Positions 7,410-9,783 of a DNA stretch of 9,783 nt are shown here, one piece after another. Made by a program: the position numbers and the translations under genes. The number at the start of each line of letters is the position of its first letter. Positions within the stretch are counted from its first letter, which is position 1. The notes under the pieces were generated by a model. It searched no databases. It was not told where the DNA came from and worked only from the letters and a program-made list of their open reading frames with translations. This DNA comes from an uncultured Steroidobacteraceae bacterium (GTDB taxonomy: Bacteria > Pseudomonadota > Gammaproteobacteria > Steroidobacterales > Steroidobacteraceae). The stretch is from contig CATPBM010000228.1 of the NCBI GenBank assembly GCA_955652625.1, positions 1 to 9,783 on the forward strand, written 5' to 3'.

Positions 7410-8147
7410 GTGACGGTCGTCGTACTATTCCTGGCCGCCCTTTGGGCAGGCACGCAGAACGCGCTTGCCGGAGGTGGGGCATTCATTACCCTGCCCTCCC
7501 TGATGCTGACCGGCATGGATGCCCGTGCCGCCAACATGACTTCGACGATTGCGCTGTTTCCCGCTCAGGTCGCGACCGCGTGGACGGGACGCAGGCTCGT
7601 TTCGGGGGCGGCCGAACTCTCCCTCCGGGCTCTGCTCGCCATAAGCCTCTTGGGAGGCGGGCTGGGTGCGGGCCTGCTGCTGCTGACTTCGGCGTCATTC
7701 TTCGCGCGGCTGGTGCCCTGGCTCGTGCTGTTCGCTACCTGCGTCTTCGCCTGGGGAAGCTTCCTGCCGCACACGCACGCCAGCCCGAGACTCAATCGCT
7801 TCAGCGCGGGGGCTATCCAATTCATCATCTCGGTCTATGGTGGCTACTTCGGCGGCGGCATCGGCTTCATGATGCTCGCGGTCCTGACGGCCGCGAGGGT
7901 TGTGATGCGCACGGCCGCCGCGACCAAGAATGTGCTCGTTGCGGTGATAAATGCCTCGGCGGTGGCGATTTTTGTCTTCTCCCCACAAGTCAGATGGCAG
8001 GCAGCGGCGATAGCCGGCACCGGAGCGATTCTTGGCGGGATTGCCGGAGCGCATGTGCTGCAGAGAGTCAATGAGCGCGCCCTGAGAGTCATCGTGGTAC
8101 TGATTGGAATTGCGCTCACTATCGGCCTGTTTGTGCGCTCTGCGTAG
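7410..8147 (+). CDS. TauE/SafE family permease (sulfite/anion exporter-like)
   Basis: 245 residues from the GTG at 7410, 13 bases after the epimerase-like gene; a TTG at 7335 would lengthen it by 25 basic residues that overlap the upstream gene and do not look like this family. The protein is almost wholly hydrophobic and shows the two internal repeats of TauE/SafE: GGGAFITLPSLMLTGMDAR with MTSTIA in the first half, and YGGYFGGGIGFMMLAVL with NVLVAVINASA in the second. Usual length is about 240-270. Family members are inner-membrane exporters linked to sulfite, sulfoacetate or other organosulfur and carboxylate anions. It is the last gene of the phosphatase/epimerase operon. The Shine-Dalgarno site is weak (GGGTAGG 12 bases upstream). 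No U-tract terminator follows, although CATCGCCCG at 8167-8175 can pair imperfectly with 8191-8200. Confidence 0.88.
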   Translation: MTVVVLFLAALWAGTQNALAGGGAFITLPSLMLTGMDARAANMTSTIALFPAQVATAWTGRRLVSGAAELSLRALLAISLLGGGLGAGLLLLTSASFFARLVPWLVLFATCVFAWGSFLPHTHASPRLNRFSAGAIQFIISVYGGYFGGGIGFMMLAVLTAARVVMRTAAATKNVLVAVINASAVAIFVFSPQVRWQAAAIAGTGAILGGIAGAHVLQRVNERALRVIVVLIGIALTIGLFVRSA

Positions 8148-8294
8148 CGATCTTGCCGCGACGGGGCATCGCCCGCGGGAGCTTGCCCATCGGGCGGATG
8201 GCGGGATCCTCGCCGTAGCGTCGTTTGTCCGGCGGGTTCGGCTCGGTGCGGCGCGGGCTCAGACGGCAAGGCGAGCCCCCATAGAAGCCCACGT
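8148..8294. other. Intergenic stretch with no recognisable gene
   Basis: Between the permease stop and the first readable phosphoesterase remnant. A weak hairpin (8167-8175 with 8191-8200, one bulge) lacks a T-tract. The minus strand is open here for about 69 codons (8122 to about 8328), with a basic Pro/Arg-rich product containing RRYGEDPAIRP and MGKLPRAMPRRGKIA. It has no ribosome binding site and overlaps the permease end, so I do not call it a gene. Confidence 0.4.
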
Positions 8295-8457
8295 GTGTAT
8301 AGCGAGCATTCTTCGGTCGTGAAGTTCATCGAACTGGAAACTCCGTGGCACCCTCAGCGAACGCAGTCGTGACAATCTGCTCGAGCCGGTGGATTTCTTC
8401 GGCACCGGCCCGCGAATTCCGATGATCGCCGTCTCGCCCTTCTCAACCGGTGGTCAT
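8295..8457 (+). pseudogene. Remnant of a phospholipase C / acid phosphatase type phosphoesterase, frameshifted and rearranged
   Basis: Two protein blocks are readable on the plus strand. The first (8295-8351) reads VYSEHSSVVKFIELETPWH; the second, shifted by one base (8353-8457), reads LSERSRDNL and then VDFFGTGPRIPMIAVSPF-STGGH. Both match, from memory, the C-terminal part of the phosphoesterase family that includes bacterial phospholipase C and acid phosphatases. In intact members the GPRIP...SP block comes first, followed by the histidine/FIE block and the RSRDNL segment. Here the FIE block precedes it, so this is not a simple truncation. There is no start codon, no ribosome binding site and no catalytic N-terminus. 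It ends at the junction with the acetamidase fragment on the opposite strand. Confidence 0.6.
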
Positions 8458-8789
8458 GGGCCCGGTAATGGAGTGCGGGCCGCCGCCATCGTTTTCCTTC
8501 CGCAGCTTCACGATTTCATCCATGTCCGCGCCGGCTTTATCTGTCCCAGGGAGTGCGAGATGGTCTCGATGGAAATCGTGTCACCGGAGTTGACGACCAG
8601 CCTGGGTTTCTCGCCCGGATCGTACCAGCCCCACTGCACATTCTGCGGCGTCGCGGGCAACACATGGTGTCGTGACGTGCGTGACGCGTGCGTGTTGGAT
8701 TCCGCCCCGCCTCCTGTTTGTGCGCGGCCTGCGGGCGTAAAAGCCAGGACCAGCGCGAGTGTGACCAGACCCTTGATTGGAGTTCTCAT
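8458..8789 (-). pseudogene. Acetamidase/formamidase family, N-terminal fragment with frameshift (secreted form)
   Basis: Starts at the ATG at 8789 with a good ribosome binding site. Residues 1-23 are a Sec signal (MRTPIKGLVTLALVLAFTPA, cleavage GRA|QT). The mature part gives HHVLPATPQNVQWGWYD, then SGDTISIETISHSLGQIKP, the conserved N-terminal region of acetamidase/formamidase enzymes that hydrolyse short amides to carboxylate and ammonia. At 8530-8534 the frame breaks: the next bases in the neighbouring frame read GADMDEIVKLRKEN followed by GGGPHSITGP, which continues the family pattern exactly. Adding one C (AAG CCC GGC in place of AAG CCG GC) would restore it. After residue ~111 the similarity stops at 8458-8463, about a third of the normal length. 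The gene is dead through both a frameshift and a truncation. Confidence 0.8.
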
Positions 8790-8795
8790 TTGGCG

Positions 8796-8801
8796 CTCTC
8801 C
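8796..8801 (-). promoter_or_regulatory. Shine-Dalgarno site of the acetamidase fragment
   Basis: On the minus strand GGAGAG lies six bases before the ATG at 8789. It chooses this start over the longer open frame that reaches back to 9026, and agrees with the signal peptide beginning there. Confidence 0.65.
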
Positions 8802-8812
8802 GATGCTGTTCT

Positions 8813-8834
8813 GTCGGGCGGGCAGAAGCCCGAC
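8813..8834. repeat. Small inverted repeat upstream of the acetamidase fragment
   Basis: GTCGGGC (8813-8819) and GCCCGAC (8828-8834) are perfect seven-base inverted copies around an eight-base loop, 24 bases upstream of the minus-strand start. It could be a leader hairpin or operator, or chance in GC-rich DNA. No T-tract follows on either strand. Confidence 0.4.
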
Positions 8835-8919
8835 CCCGCGACCCCCGACATTATGTGCCGTGCCCCCTGTGCGTTGCAGGGTAGGTAGGGCGATTGACGC
8901 CCGAAACCGATCAGCCACC

Positions 8920-8937
8920 GCCCGCGCCGGCGCGGGC
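8920..8937. repeat. Perfect 18-bp palindrome
   Basis: GCCCGCGCCGGCGCGGGC reads the same on both strands with no spacer. It lies in the 278-bp gap between the divergent acetamidase fragment and the small gene at 9068. It is pure G/C, so a chance origin in GC-rich DNA is possible, but its position suits a binding site shared by two divergent promoters. I see no convincing promoter pair in the rest of 8835-9067. Confidence 0.45.
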
Positions 8938-9067
8938 CGGATGCAATCGCAAATTCTACTCCCGACCCTCACATACCGGAGTACAGTGTGTTGGGCTGCA
9001 CGCCGGTCGCAACCCGCGCAAAGCACCTAGACTGCCGCGGCGCACGATCGATGTTTTGGGAGCGCAC

Positions 9068-9478
9068 ATGAGATTTACCTCGCCCGGAGCCGCCGCTGGG
9101 CGCCAACAGCGGCTGGAACGATTGCGCCGTGACCGCGCGGCTGCCAAGCCGCTGCGCGCGCTGTTTCCTGCAGTTGAGCAGGTTCGCATCGACTTGAAAT
9201 TCGAAGGCGAGTCTTCGGCCTCGAGCGCACCCGCGTCCCAATCGCACGTGCTACATCCGCCGGCGCGCGCGTTCTTCGAGTTCCCCTGCCCCTACGCGGA
9301 CTGCGATGGTCAGTTCAACCTCACTAACGCCGTCGAGGCGACGTTGACGAGTTCCGTACGACAGGTACAAGGGATGCTCGAGTGCGCCGGTCTGCGCGCC
9401 CGAAGTCACTCGCCGAAACACCCTTGCCAATTGCATCTGAATTACACGGTTACGGCCAACTATGAGCCGGATACCTGA
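9068..9478 (+). CDS. Hypothetical protein with four cysteines (possible metal site)
   Basis: 136 residues from the ATG at 9068, placed five bases after GGGAG (9058-9062), a good ribosome binding site; the frame is open further upstream but without a better start. The N-terminal 40 residues are basic and helix-like (GRQQRLERLRRDRAAAKPLR). A central part contains LHPPARAFFEFPCPYADCDGQF with C74 and C79, followed by C106 and C120 in the C-terminal part. Two separated cysteine pairs of this kind often bind zinc. There is no signal peptide or membrane segment, so it is cytoplasmic. I do not recognise a named family, although the CPYADCDGQF pattern feels like a conserved proteobacterial unknown. 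The gene that follows has its own ribosome binding site 40 bases later, so the two may form a unit. Confidence 0.8.
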   Translation: MRFTSPGAAAGRQQRLERLRRDRAAAKPLRALFPAVEQVRIDLKFEGESSASSAPASQSHVLHPPARAFFEFPCPYADCDGQFNLTNAVEATLTSSVRQVQGMLECAGLRARSHSPKHPCQLHLNYTVTANYEPDT

Positions 9479-9518
9479 GCCGGCGGTGTCTGTCCGCGGC
9501 ACCGGTATGGAGAAACTC

Positions 9519-9783
9519 ATGAACGAGACGTCGCCGCTTTTCGCGGACAGCATCACCTCCCGCTCTAACGCGAACGAGATCGTCCGCACTCACCGCGAGC
9601 GTCTTGCGATGGAAGAGAGCGCGCGCGCGCAACAGAGACGCTTCGAGCTGGCGGAGCAGCGTTCCGATCGAAATTCACCCGAGGTGCGCATTCGGGCGTG
9701 GGAGAAGTTGCATGGGTTGCGCCTGCCGTCCGGCTCGGCGCATCCGATCCTCGAGGTGATCGCGAGTGGCACGCGCCTGACGC
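9519..9783 (+). CDS. Hypothetical protein, charged, 3' end outside window
   Basis: The ATG at 9519 is preceded by GGAG (9509-9512) at a six-base spacing; another ATG at 9507 in the same frame has no such site, so 9519 is chosen. About 88 residues are visible before the right edge. The first 60 are rich in Arg, Glu, Gln and Ser (RTHRERLAMEESARAQQRRF) and probably a long helix or coiled coil. They are followed by PEVRIRAWEKLHGLRLPSG and a hydrophobic PILEVIASGTRLT. No signal peptide, no cysteine and no known motif is seen. It may be co-transcribed with the preceding small gene, perhaps acting in regulation, but nothing in the sequence shows a function. Confidence 0.75.
   Translation, partial: MNETSPLFADSITSRSNANEIVRTHRERLAMEESARAQQRRFELAEQRSDRNSPEVRIRAWEKLHGLRLPSGSAHPILEVIASGTRLT

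Noticed and set aside
8167..8200. Hairpin after the permease considered as an intrinsic terminator
   Set aside because: The stem has a bulge and no run of T follows on either side, so termination cannot be claimed.
8122..8328. Minus-strand basic frame containing RRYGEDPAIRP and MGKLPRAMPRRGKIA
   Set aside because: It has no ribosome binding site, overlaps the permease end and the phosphoesterase scrap, and its composition is what GC-rich noncoding sequence gives. The motif could still be tested by a translated search.
8389..9030. Long plus-strand frame beginning with MDFFGTGPRIP
   Set aside because: Only its first 20 or so residues resemble the phosphoesterase. The rest is antisense to the acetamidase fragment and has no family pattern, ribosome binding site or start.

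Overview
The window is GC-rich throughout and every gene in it looks bacterial. The gene types (a betaine-demethylase-like Rieske oxygenase, Sec- and Tat-exported hydrolases and dehydrogenases, four-base start/stop overlaps) fit a high-GC proteobacterium. The small cysteine-bearing gene near the right edge reminds me of gammaproteobacterial (Xanthomonadales/Steroidobacter-like) genomes, but that placement is only an impression.

Left part, 1-3111, plus strand: three genes joined by GTGA overlaps. The first is the C-terminal third of a trimethylamine/dimethylglycine-dehydrogenase-type flavoprotein. It is followed by a Rieske non-heme iron oxygenase of the glycine-betaine/carnitine demethylase type and an MFS transporter of the anion:cation symporter kind. 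The straightforward reading is uptake of a quaternary or N-methylated compound, oxidative removal of one methyl by the oxygenase, and further demethylation by the flavoprotein. The substrate cannot be read from the sequence. The oxygenase has an enlarged Rieske loop.

Middle part: a minus-strand secreted serine hydrolase (S33/TAP-like, 3108-5108) converges on the transporter, with the two stop codons overlapping. It diverges, across only 45 bp that carry repeated and inverted CCGG elements, from a plus-strand run of three genes (5154-8147). These encode a secreted alkaline-phosphatase-superfamily enzyme, a Tat-signal NAD(P)-dependent epimerase/dehydratase-like protein, and a TauE/SafE permease.

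Right part, 8148-9067: no intact gene, but two broken ones. On the minus strand is the N-terminal third of a secreted acetamidase/formamidase, with signal peptide and good ribosome binding site, a one-base frameshift, and then truncation. It abuts a plus-strand scrap of a phospholipase C/acid-phosphatase type phosphoesterase that is itself frameshifted and has its two recognisable blocks in the reverse of the usual order. This is a degraded, rearranged patch of a once larger accessory region.

Right edge, 9068-9783: two short plus-strand genes of unknown function, each with a clear ribosome binding site. The first has four cysteines suggesting a metal site; the second runs off the window. I saw no tRNA, rRNA, CRISPR array, insertion sequence or phage gene.
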